Positions 35,580-43,336 of a stretch of 64,000 bases of DNA are shown one piece after another (position 1 is the stretch's first letter; each line of letters begins with the position of its first letter). Both the position numbers and the translations under genes were made by a program. The notes under the pieces were generated by a model, which did not search any database, had not been told where the DNA came from, and was given only the letters and a program-made list of their open reading frames with translations. The stretch lies in the NCBI GenBank assembly GCA_002897695.1, contig BDTG01000004.1:1-64000 (forward strand). Direction: 5' to 3'. Source of the stretch: a bacterium BMS3Abin14 (GTDB lineage: Bacteria > BMS3Abin14).

Positions 35580-37531
35580 GCAATAAAACTTTTTACATCA
35601 CCACCCCCATCTATTACGTCAACGACGTCCCCCACCTTGGCCACGTTTACACCACCGTGGCGGCGGATGCGGCTTCCCGTTTCATGCGTTCCTCCGGCAG
35701 GTCGGTCATGTTCCTGACGGGAATCGACGAGCACGGCCAGAAGGTTGAGCAGGCCGCCCGCGATCGAGGGCTCTCTCCTCAGGAGCATTGCGACGAGATG
35801 GTGGTCCGTTTCCAGCGGCTCTGGCGGCGCTTCAATATTTCCAACGACGATTTCATCAGGACCACTGAAAAACGTCATGAGGCGATCGTTCAGCATTTTC
35901 TTCAGGTGTTGTATGACAGGGGAGACATTTACCGGAGCACATACAATGGGTGGTACTGCGTCCCGGATGAGCGATTCTGGACGGAAAAGGATCTTCTGGA
36001 CGGAAAATGCCCTGACTGCGGCCGGAAGGTCGTCGAGATAAAGGAGAGCAACTACTTCTTTCGAATGGGTAAATATCAGGGCTGGCTTTCTGAGCATATC
36101 AAGGCCAACCCCGATTTTATCCAACCCGAAACCAGGCAAAACGAGATGCTCGGGTTCCTCAGAAAGCCTCTTGGCGATCTGTGTATCAGCCGTCCGAAGA
36201 GCAGACTTCACTGGGGTGTGGAGGTTCCATTCGACCACGAATATGTCACCTATGTGTGGTTTGACGCTCTCATTAATTACGTCACCGGGGCAGGATTCAA
36301 TGTCGATGAAGATCGGTTCACCCCGCTTTGGGAAAACTCCACCCATCTCATCGGCAAGGATATATTAACCACCCATACGATCTACTGGCCCACCATGCTC
36401 CACGGAATCGGGCTGCCTCCACCCAACAGGGTGTTCGCCCACGGCTGGTGGACGGTTGAAGGCCGGAAGATGTCAAAATCCACGGGGAACGTGGTTGAGC
36501 CTAACCTTCTCCTTGATGTTTACGGGGCGGACAGCGTTCGATATTTCGTCCTCAGGGAGGTGCCGTTTGGCCTGGACGGAGATTTCTCCCACTCGGCTCT
36601 GGTCAGGAGAATCAATTCAGACCTGGCCAACGATCTGGGCAACCTTCTTCAGCGTTCCCTCGGGATGTTGGGAAAATACAGGGAAGGGATCATCCCGGCA
36701 CCGAAAGGCGGAAAGGACAGCGGTGATCTTGAAAAAGACCTGGCCTCCCGCGCCACCGTGACATTGAAGGACCTTTCGGCCCACATGGAGAGCCTGGCTT
36801 TCGATCGGGCGTTGAAATCCATATGGGATCTCATCGGGGCGGCCAACAAGTACATCGATTCAGCCGCTCCCTGGGCGCTTGCGAAGGAGGGGGACGACGG
36901 GAAGCTTGATACCGTCCTGTTCACCATCTTCGAAGCCATCCGGCAGGTGGCTGTTATGGTCTCCCCTTTCATGCCGGAAACCGGGGAGAAGATGTTTCGC
37001 CAAATTGGGATCGCCGACAAACATGAACTGAAGAGCATCACATCGCTGGACCGGTGGGGAGGCATCGCCGGAGGAACAAGGACCTTCCGGGGGCCGGCGC
37101 TGTTCCCCCGCATTGACGAGATACCTGATGTCTCCGCCGGCGGCCCGGCGGAGAAAGACAACTCTTCCGAAGCTGAAGTATCGAAAGGAGTGGAACCCAC
37201 CATGGATGACAACCTTATCACCATTGATGATTTCGCAAAGGTCCAACTGGTAACCGGAAAGGTTCTCGAGGCCGAAAACGTACCGAAGTCAAAGAAGCTG
37301 ATCCGGCTCAGGGTTGATACCGGGGAGGAGAGACAGATCGTCGCGGGCATCGCCGAGAACTACACACCTGAAGACCTCGTGGGCATGAATATCGCCGTGG
37401 TCGCCAACCTGAAACCTGCTACGCTTATGGGTGTTGAGTCACGGGGCATGCTGCTTGCGGCATCGGACGACGACGGAATCCACCTTTTTACCTTCAACGG
37501 GGAGGTTAAACCGGGAACACGCATCAAGTGA
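35576..37531 (+). CDS. metG: Methionyl-tRNA synthetase with C-terminal tRNA-binding domain
   Basis: Encodes 651 residues. The HIGH-type motif is PHLGH near residue 20 and the KMSKS loop is GRKMSKSTGN at about residue 300. A Cys-bearing zinc knuckle (YCVPDERFW ... GKCPDCGRK) lies in between. An acidic linker (about 530-545) leads to an EMAP/Trbp111-like domain (FAKVQLVTGKVLEAENVP, about 555-651), which assists tRNA binding and dimerisation. The order ricT-metG-tatD is typical of deltaproteobacteria and Firmicutes. Confidence 0.96.
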   Translation: MSNKTFYITTPIYYVNDVPHLGHVYTTVAADAASRFMRSSGRSVMFLTGIDEHGQKVEQAARDRGLSPQEHCDEMVVRFQRLWRRFNISNDDFIRTTEKRHEAIVQHFLQVLYDRGDIYRSTYNGWYCVPDERFWTEKDLLDGKCPDCGRKVVEIKESNYFFRMGKYQGWLSEHIKANPDFIQPETRQNEMLGFLRKPLGDLCISRPKSRLHWGVEVPFDHEYVTYVWFDALINYVTGAGFNVDEDRFTPLWENSTHLIGKDILTTHTIYWPTMLHGIGLPPPNRVFAHGWWTVEGRKMSKSTGNVVEPNLLLDVYGADSVRYFVLREVPFGLDGDFSHSALVRRINSDLANDLGNLLQRSLGMLGKYREGIIPAPKGGKDSGDLEKDLASRATVTLKDLSAHMESLAFDRALKSIWDLIGAANKYIDSAAPWALAKEGDDGKLDTVLFTIFEAIRQVAVMVSPFMPETGEKMFRQIGIADKHELKSITSLDRWGGIAGGTRTFRGPALFPRIDEIPDVSAGGPAEKDNSSEAEVSKGVEPTMDDNLITIDDFAKVQLVTGKVLEAENVPKSKKLIRLRVDTGEERQIVAGIAENYTPEDLVGMNIAVVANLKPATLMGVESRGMLLAASDDDGIHLFTFNGEVKPGTRIK

Positions 37532-38928
37532 CGAAAACACACCTCATAGATTCCCATGCACATCTCGAGATGAAGCCCTTTCGCGGAGACCTTGAGCGGG
37601 TTCTGGAAAGAGCGCACGGCGCCGGTGTTATTCACATTGTCACCGTGGGCTCCACCGTCGCCGAGAGCCGACGGGCCTTCAAACTTGCCGAGCGCTATTC
37701 GGAAATATCCGCAGTTGTCGGCATTCACCCCCACGATGCCCTGGACGCCGACGATGAGGCGATGCTGGAACTTGCCAAGCTTGCGCACAGGGGAAAAGTC
37801 GTGGGAGTCGGGGAGACAGGCCTGGATTTTTTCCGTGACCGCTCCCCCCGCAATTTGCAGGAAGACGCCTTTCGAAGGCACCTGGACCTGGCCAAAGAGG
37901 TGGATCTCCCTGTGGTAATTCACGTTAGGGAGGCCTACCCGCGATCAATGGAGATTCTCAGGGAGGAGGGCCTGCCGCCCAAGGGCGGGGTCGTACACTG
38001 CTTTTCCGGAACAGCCGGGGATGCGGAAACTTACCTCGGCATGGGCCTCCACCTTTCCTTTACGGGGACCGTCACCTTCCCCTCCAGACGCAGCAGGGAA
38101 TGGGCTGAAGAGATTCTCACCCTTGTCCCCCTGGAAAAAATATTTGTTGAGACCGATTCGCCCTACCTGCCGCCCCACCCACACCGGGGGAAAAGGAACG
38201 AACCGGCTCATGTCGCCCTCGTCGCCCAGAAGATCGCAGAGATCAAGAACCTTTCACCGGATGATGTGGCCCGAATCACCACCCGAAACGCCGTCCGGTT
38301 TTTCCATCTTCCGGTCACCCTGCCCGGTTCCCGTTTCGCCTACACTATCCGGGATTCGGTTTACCTGAACGTTACCGGAAAGTGCACCAGCGCGTGCGTC
38401 TTCTGCCGCAGGAGTGCAAACCCCGTCGTGAAGGGCCATGACCTGATGCTCGAGTCAGATCCTTCTGTGGAGGAGATGCTCGCCGCGCTTGAGGACGAGG
38501 GTTATGCGGAACGATCTGAGGTGGTTTTCTGCGGATACGGAGAACCGACCATCCGATTGGAGGAAATACTTGAGGCCGCACGGCGCCTCAGGGAGCAAGG
38601 GGCCATGCACATTCGCCTGAACACGAACGGTCTCGGCAGCCTCTATCACGGCCGGGACATCACCCCGGAAATTGCAGGAATTATGGATGAGGTCTCCGTG
38701 AGCCTCAACGCCCAGGACGCCGGTACGTTTGAACGCCTGTGCCGCCCGAGCTTCGGGGAGGTGTCCTATGAGGCGGCGAAGGATTTTGCCCGATCATGCC
38801 TTGCTGCAGACATGGATGTGCTCATCACGGTGGTTGACCATCCAGATGTGGATATCGACGCGTGCAGAGCTATCGCCGAGGGGATGGGGGCTAGATTCAG
38901 GGTGAGGCCCCTGAATGAAGTTGGGTGA
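37528..38928 (+). CDS. TatD-family metal-dependent nuclease fused to a radical SAM domain
   Basis: Encodes 466 residues. Residues 1-255 form a TatD TIM barrel with DSHAHLEM, GVGETGLDFF, VVIHVREA, GVVHCFSGTA and ETDSPYLPPHPHRG, so all metal ligands are present. Residues from about 270 form a radical SAM segment: LNVTGKCTSACVFCRR (CxxxCxxC near 286-293), CGYGEPTIRLEEIL (a GGE-like motif), and an NTNG strand. Such 'TatD-linked radical SAM' proteins are usually separate neighbours; here they are one chain. The start is GTG overlapping the metG stop. The radical SAM substrate is unknown. Confidence 0.88.
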   Translation: MTKTHLIDSHAHLEMKPFRGDLERVLERAHGAGVIHIVTVGSTVAESRRAFKLAERYSEISAVVGIHPHDALDADDEAMLELAKLAHRGKVVGVGETGLDFFRDRSPRNLQEDAFRRHLDLAKEVDLPVVIHVREAYPRSMEILREEGLPPKGGVVHCFSGTAGDAETYLGMGLHLSFTGTVTFPSRRSREWAEEILTLVPLEKIFVETDSPYLPPHPHRGKRNEPAHVALVAQKIAEIKNLSPDDVARITTRNAVRFFHLPVTLPGSRFAYTIRDSVYLNVTGKCTSACVFCRRSANPVVKGHDLMLESDPSVEEMLAALEDEGYAERSEVVFCGYGEPTIRLEEILEAARRLREQGAMHIRLNTNGLGSLYHGRDITPEIAGIMDEVSVSLNAQDAGTFERLCRPSFGEVSYEAAKDFARSCLAADMDVLITVVDHPDVDIDACRAIAEGMGARFRVRPLNEVG

Positions 38929-39270
38929 TTAATCCTCGGGCACATCGTGCCCGATCTTGCTCCTGGATCTTTTCAATCGGCTGTTTTTCCGCTTTCTCTC
39001 AACTTCCCTGGCCCTGATTCCGGCAGACTTCCTGGTACTGACCCGGGGCTTTCGGCGTTTTGCCCTGTCCTCCAGCTTGCGGGCAAGGCGCTCAAGTGCG
39101 TCCTGAAGGTTCCTGTACTGGGAACGGCGGGATTGTCCAATTACGATAATCCCCGTGGGGAGATGCCGGAGCCTTACCGCCGATTCGGTGACATTCCTGT
39201 GCTGTCCCCCCGGCCCGCCGGCTTTGAACGCCTTGACATCACACTCTTTTTTAAGTACCTCCAGGTCCAT
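38929..39270 (-). CDS. Peptide chain release factor-like protein (RF-1 domain only)
   Basis: Encodes about 113 residues: a stand-alone GGQ domain with KAGGPGGQHRNVTESAVRLRH, then a long basic helix (RKLEDRAKRRKPRVSTRK ... KRKNSRLKRSRSK). This is the layout of ArfB/YaeJ-type or RF-H-like ribosome rescue factors, which hydrolyse peptidyl-tRNA on stalled ribosomes. The start is uncertain (39270 or 39294). It ends immediately beside the TatD-radical SAM gene, convergent. Confidence 0.82.
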   Translation of the reverse strand: MDLEVLKKECDVKAFKAGGPGGQHRNVTESAVRLRHLPTGIIVIGQSRRSQYRNLQDALERLARKLEDRAKRRKPRVSTRKSAGIRAREVERKRKNSRLKRSRSKIGHDVPED

Positions 39271-39354
39271 GGGGGGATTATAGCACACCGCCATCTTTTG
39301 CTCTGACACCAATTTTGCTCCGGGTTTGCCCATTACTTCCCGGGTGAGAAGGGA

Positions 39355-39382
39355 TTGACATAGAAAATTAAATCCTTATACC
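39355..39382 (+). promoter_or_regulatory. Candidate sigma-70 promoter
   Basis: TTGACA (39355-39360) and TATACC (39377-39382) are separated by 16 bases, in an AT-rich patch 100 bases before the Fe-S protein gene. The -35 box is perfect and the -10 box is moderate. Confidence 0.45.
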
Positions 39383-39481
39383 AATCCTATGGATTATTCG
39401 TAGGACGGATCCCCACAAGTTTCTTGTTGTCCGGGGGGCTCCCAACAAAAAGCTCTGCATCGTTCAGGGAGGAACGCGAAG

Positions 39482-40552
39482 GTGACCGTGAAAAAACATG
39501 ATGGTTTCGGAGGGTCAGGCACCCCCATGTCCGGCACGACCGACGGGTTCCTGGAGGAGTGTTCCTCCTGCGGCCAGTGCACTTCCGCCTGTCCGTTCCT
39601 GGACAGGTACGGGAATCCTGACCGTATAATCGCCGGCCAGCCGGAACTTGCGTTCCTGTGCACCAACTGCACCGGGTGCGATGCCCTGTGCCCTTTGTCC
39701 CTCAGTCCATCCGAAGCCCTGTTCCAAACCAAGGAAAGGCTCATCGCGAAAGACTCCGTTTCCGGAAAAGCGGCCTCCGCCCTGAGATCGGCCCGATCGT
39801 TCGCCGAACGGGGACACAAAGCCCCTTTCATCCACTACTCTAAAACCGGGACGGTCTTCTGGCCCGGCTGTTCCCTCGCCGGCACAAACCCCGAGACGGT
39901 CAGGGCCACAGCCTCACTGCTGGGGAAGGTACTGGAAACGGAGGTCGGGCTCGCCCTGGACTGCTGTTTTGACCCTCTCTACCAGATGGGCGACACCCGA
40001 TCCACGAGGGAGACATCGAACCGCATAAGGGAAAGGCTGAAAAAAGCCGGGATCGAAAGGATCATCGTCGGGTGCATGAACTGCCGAAAGGTCTTTCGCG
40101 AATACCTGCCGGACCTGGACATACAGTACGTACTGGAGGTCCTTCCGGATGGGATCATGGACCAACCCCCTGCCGGGAAGGTGTACCTGCACCACCCGTG
40201 TCCATTCTATCGCCTGGAGGGCATCACCGAAAAAGCCGAGGGGATGCTGCAAAATGCCGTGGAGGAGATGGAAGCCCAGAGAGCCCCGGCCTGCTGCGGA
40301 CTGGGCGGGAATCTGGCTCAGCAGGCCCCGGGACTTGCGGATCAGTTCACCGAGAGAGTGACAATGGAGGCTTGCGGCTCAACCATCATAACCTCGTGCA
40401 TGGGGTGCGTGAACATCTTCCTGAAGAAAGGGCAGGAGACGTACCACATACTGGACCTGATCACAGGAACCAAACCGAAGAGCAAGCCAGTCTCATCTGT
40501 TATAAAATGGGCCAACCGTTTAAAGCTGGCCCAAACCTCCCGAAGCCGGTGA
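39482..40552 (+). CDS. CCG-domain Fe-S oxidoreductase (HdrB/GlpC-like)
   Basis: Encodes 356 residues. A dicluster ferredoxin region near the N-terminus (CSSCGQCTSACPF and CTNCTGCDALCPL) is followed by two Cys-rich CCG repeats (DCCFDP, VGCMNCRKVF; HHPCPFYR, ACCGLGGN, SSCMGC-like TSCMGCVN). CCG proteins bind a noncubane or [4Fe-4S] cluster and move electrons between quinones, thiols or ferredoxin. The start is GTG at 39482. It is a single gene with its own promoter, so the partner is unknown. TmcB- or lactate-utilisation-like roles are both possible. Confidence 0.85.
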   Translation: MTVKKHDGFGGSGTPMSGTTDGFLEECSSCGQCTSACPFLDRYGNPDRIIAGQPELAFLCTNCTGCDALCPLSLSPSEALFQTKERLIAKDSVSGKAASALRSARSFAERGHKAPFIHYSKTGTVFWPGCSLAGTNPETVRATASLLGKVLETEVGLALDCCFDPLYQMGDTRSTRETSNRIRERLKKAGIERIIVGCMNCRKVFREYLPDLDIQYVLEVLPDGIMDQPPAGKVYLHHPCPFYRLEGITEKAEGMLQNAVEEMEAQRAPACCGLGGNLAQQAPGLADQFTERVTMEACGSTIITSCMGCVNIFLKKGQETYHILDLITGTKPKSKPVSSVIKWANRLKLAQTSRSR

Positions 40553-40556
40553 CACT

Positions 40557-40757
40557 TCACCTCTTGCAGGTATTTATCCCAAACAGGGCGTAGGGGGGAC
40601 AGTACCCGAAAAGGGCGGTGCCGATGAGTACGACCGCAAATATCCCCAGGACCACAGCCAAAACTCCGCTCGCCTGCCCCATCAGAACCAGTATCCCGAA
40701 AATAGCCCCCACGATTATCCTGATCGTCTTGTCCGCTGTTCCCACATTCTTCTTCAT
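40557..40757 (-). CDS. DUF2892 small membrane protein
   Basis: Encodes 66 residues: MKKNVGTADKTIRIIVGAI, two close hydrophobic helices, and a C-terminal GTALFGYCPPYALFGINTC. This is the full pattern of the DUF2892 (YgaP-type membrane) family. GGGAGGAAA precedes the ATG at 40757. It is convergent with the CCG protein gene. The function is unestablished; members often occur near sulphur-transfer proteins. Confidence 0.88.
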   Translation of the reverse strand: MKKNVGTADKTIRIIVGAIFGILVLMGQASGVLAVVLGIFAVVLIGTALFGYCPPYALFGINTCKR

Positions 40758-41079
40758 AGTATTTCCTCCCGATGCCGGTGGTTTACACCCCGCCCCCCTC
40801 ATTCGTACATTATAACAGCATAATACAGGATTCTTTTCCATTTTTTCTCCAGGCTATCCGTCATTTTCTCCAAGCTATCCGTCAGATGACGGTTCGTGAT
40901 GCATTCGGGATATCAAGGGGCGATGATACGAATCCAACAAGATACTTCGAGGACCATACACGCTCAGATCTTTACGAGGCGTTCGGACTCATCGTTACGG
41001 CTACCACGGGTGAGGATGAAGAAGCACACCGACCTTCTAAAAAAAGTGTTCTGTGAACAATGAGGACATAGAATCTGAA
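40758..41079. other. Low-GC intergenic stretch with a 21-bp tandem duplication
   Basis: No gene is supported. TTTTCTCCAGGCTATCCGTC (40843-40862) is repeated with one change at 40864-40883. The stretch downstream is lower in GC than its surroundings, and its open frame (to 41056) has no ribosome binding site. It may be remnant mobile DNA next to the MITE-like element. Confidence 0.4.
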
Positions 41080-41261
41080 GGTCGTAGCTTATATTTTAAC
41101 ATGTCCTACAGCGTCGGATTTTGGCAATTTCTTTGCACCATGTTTTCAGCAATCAAACATCAAGAGGCTGGAATCGGAGGGACGGCTAAAAATGCACTCG
41201 GTTTCCATCTCACGGATTATCAGAGACTTGATAGGCAAATGTGAAAATACAAGCTACGACC
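41080..41261. mobile_element. MITE-like element, about 182 bp, with 23-bp terminal inverted repeats
   Basis: The left end (41080-41102, beginning GGTCGTAGCTTATATTTT) and the right end (41239-41261, whose complement begins GGTCGTAGCTTGTATTTT) match at 21 of 23 positions. The interior is AT-richer than flanking genes and holds no credible gene. No clear target-site duplication was seen. It has the size and form of a non-autonomous miniature inverted-repeat transposable element. A regulatory stem cannot be excluded. Confidence 0.55.
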
Positions 41262-41322
41262 CCAATATTGAAAAATTCCATGATTGAACCATCGTCCACA
41301 ATCCGGCAGAAAAGGAGACTCC

Positions 41323-41796
41323 GTGACAGAGATCAGACGGAAGGTCATAGAGGGGATCAGGGTCGGGGACACCCTGACCGTTACGAGGACATTCACCCGT
41401 GAGGATACCAGGGCCTTCGCCGACGTCTCCCTGGACTACAACCCCTACCACTTCCACCGCAGCTACACTGATTCCCGGGAATTCGACGGGCTTATCTGCC
41501 ACGGGCTTCTGGTGGGGGGGATGTTGACCGAGATCGGGGGCCAATTGGGGATGCTGGCCTCCGGCATGGAGTTCCGTTTCAGGGGGCCGGTCTACTTCGG
41601 GGATACCATCACCTGCCGCATGACGTTCACGGAAATCGATGAAAAGGGGCGGGCCGAAGCAGAGGCAGAATACACCAACCAGGATGGAGAGGTTGTGCTT
41701 CTCGCCAGTCTGAGGGGGATACTGCCCGGTCCCGAGGAGGTAAAGATCCTCAAAGAATTGGTGAAAAGAGCCGCGCGACCCGGACCGCAATCCTGA
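41323..41796 (+). CDS. MaoC-like hot-dog hydratase
   Basis: Encodes 157 residues. The hydratase-2 signature is present: DVSLDYNPYHF (with the Asp-x4-His dyad D...NPYH), RSYTDSREFDGLICHGLL, and VYFGDTITCRMTF. It would hydrate enoyl-CoA or a related thioester. The start is GTG at 41323 after AAAGGAG. It stands alone and its last 47 bases overlap the cardiolipin synthase gene tail-to-tail. Confidence 0.88.
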   Translation: MTEIRRKVIEGIRVGDTLTVTRTFTREDTRAFADVSLDYNPYHFHRSYTDSREFDGLICHGLLVGGMLTEIGGQLGMLASGMEFRFRGPVYFGDTITCRMTFTEIDEKGRAEAEAEYTNQDGEVVLLASLRGILPGPEEVKILKELVKRAARPGPQS

Positions 41797-43195
41797 ACCA
41801 GAGGGACCGCTGCTCATACTCGGCGATGTCGGCCTTACGGCAGTGGGAAAAATCCTCCTCCAGCATGGCTGCCACTTCGGAGGCAAAATCGGTATCGGCA
41901 ATAACCAGGATGATCTCGAAGTTCAGCCGTAGTGACCGGCTGTCAAGATTTGCGGTCCCGACGGCCGCCAGCTCGTCGTCCACAAGCAGGACCTTCTGGT
42001 GCAGGAACCCATCCTGATACCGATATATCTCCAGGCACTCGCAGGCCGTCTCGTCCAGAAAGGAAAATGCCGCCAGGTACGCCATCAAGTGATCAATCTT
42101 CTCGGGCATCATGATTCGGACGTCCACTCCGCGCATGGCGGCCAGTCGCAGGGCACTCAGGACAGCCTCATCCGGGACGAAATAGGGACTGGTGATCCAG
42201 ACACGGTCCCGGGCCATATTGATGGCCTGGACGAAAAACAGGCTGCATGTTCCCATGTCGTCCGCCGGTCCGCTTCCAAAAACGAGTACCCGTTTTCCAC
42301 CCTCTTCGGCAATACTGGGTACCCAGTTCAGGTCGGGAACACTGCGGGACGCCCAGTACCAGTCCTCCAGAAAGGAGAGCTGTATCCCCAGCACCGAGGG
42401 TCCGCTGACCTTCACGTGTGTATCTCGCCATGGACTTAATTTCGGATCGCCGCCAAGATACTCGTCCCCAATGTTGTGCCCACCCACGTAAGCCTCGAGA
42501 CCATCAACGACTACTATCTTGCGATGATTGCGGAAGTTGACCTGGAAACGGTTGGCCCGCCCTCTGGTCGTTCTGAATGGCTTCATGGACACACCGGCAG
42601 CGTTCAGCTCATTCACGTAGGAGGACGACAGAGAATGGCTGCCAACCTCGTCGAACAGAAAATATACCTTGACGCCCTCGGCAGCCTTTCGGATCAGGCG
42701 CTTTTGCATCTCCCCTCCAAGGCGGTCGTCGTTGACGATGAAAAACTGGAGAAGAATGTATTCCTTCGCCCTTTCGATGGCGTCGAAAATAGCATCGAAG
42801 GTCGCCCGGCCGTTTACGAGAAGCCGCACCTCGTTGTGCCGTGTGAACGGCATCTTCGCCAGAAGCTGAAGGGCCTCCATGGAGGCTTCAGATCCCTCGA
42901 AAGGAACAACGATCTCGGGAGAATGCGCGTTCGCCACCTCCTGGGCGATGCGCCGAATGGGGATATTCTCGTCGGCCAGGGCCTCCATGTAGCCGTGAAA
43001 CCGGTCACGCCCAAAGACGGCGTAAAGGGGAAGTGTGATGTAGGGGAAAGTGATGAGCGCAATGGCCCAGGCGACAGCCGCCTGGGAAGTGCGGACATTC
43101 ATGACCGCGTGTCCGGCTACAACAATCCCGATCACGTGGAGGACTGCGGCGACCAGACCGATAAAACCGAGAAGATGGGCGTAGATAACTGACAT
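41750..43195 (-). CDS. cls: Cardiolipin synthase (phospholipase D family)
   Basis: Encodes 481 residues. Two N-terminal membrane segments (about 8-30 and 38-60) precede two PLD domains. The first HKD motif is NHRKIVVVDGLEAYVGGHN and the second LHQKVLLVDDELAAVGTANLD, both intact. The enzyme condenses phosphatidylglycerols into cardiolipin at the inner membrane. The ATG overlaps the stop of a 33-codon ORF by one base, and the giant glucan synthase gene lies 40 bases before that ORF, so all three are probably co-transcribed. Confidence 0.93.
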   Translation of the reverse strand: MSVIYAHLLGFIGLVAAVLHVIGIVVAGHAVMNVRTSQAAVAWAIALITFPYITLPLYAVFGRDRFHGYMEALADENIPIRRIAQEVANAHSPEIVVPFEGSEASMEALQLLAKMPFTRHNEVRLLVNGRATFDAIFDAIERAKEYILLQFFIVNDDRLGGEMQKRLIRKAAEGVKVYFLFDEVGSHSLSSSYVNELNAAGVSMKPFRTTRGRANRFQVNFRNHRKIVVVDGLEAYVGGHNIGDEYLGGDPKLSPWRDTHVKVSGPSVLGIQLSFLEDWYWASRSVPDLNWVPSIAEEGGKRVLVFGSGPADDMGTCSLFFVQAINMARDRVWITSPYFVPDEAVLSALRLAAMRGVDVRIMMPEKIDHLMAYLAAFSFLDETACECLEIYRYQDGFLHQKVLLVDDELAAVGTANLDSRSLRLNFEIILVIADTDFASEVAAMLEEDFSHCRKADIAEYEQRSLWFRIAVRVARLFSPIL

Positions 43196-43296
43196 CAGTC
43201 GGGCAGGGTCACTACGGTGCGGCCCCTCGACCGCCCGGATAACATACCCATGATCCTGTCCTCCAGGCTATCGAGGACGCATTCATCCGCCATCAT
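43195..43296 (-). CDS. 33-residue ORF translationally coupled to cls
   Basis: An ATG-ATG at 43296 follows AAGGAGG with four bases of spacing and opens a 33-codon frame. Its TGA shares its A with the cls start codon (TGATG). The product begins MMADECVLDSLEDRIMGML and ends in a basic then hydrophobic stretch (GRSRGRTVVTLPD). The strong site and exact coupling argue for real translation, either as a leader peptide or as a small accessory protein. Confidence 0.6.
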   Translation of the reverse strand: MMADECVLDSLEDRIMGMLSGRSRGRTVVTLPD

Positions 43297-43336
43297 TTTA
43301 CCTCCTTGGTTCATCCGGTCTCTGACACTGTGGACG

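Noticed and set aside
40843-40883. Start of a CRISPR-like repeat array
   Set aside because: Only two adjacent copies with no spacer between them; a simple tandem duplication.
40772-41244. Two short open frames (94 and 63 codons) beside the MITE-like element
   Set aside because: No ribosome binding sites, one runs through both an intergenic tandem duplication and non-coding DNA, the other spans the inverted repeat itself.
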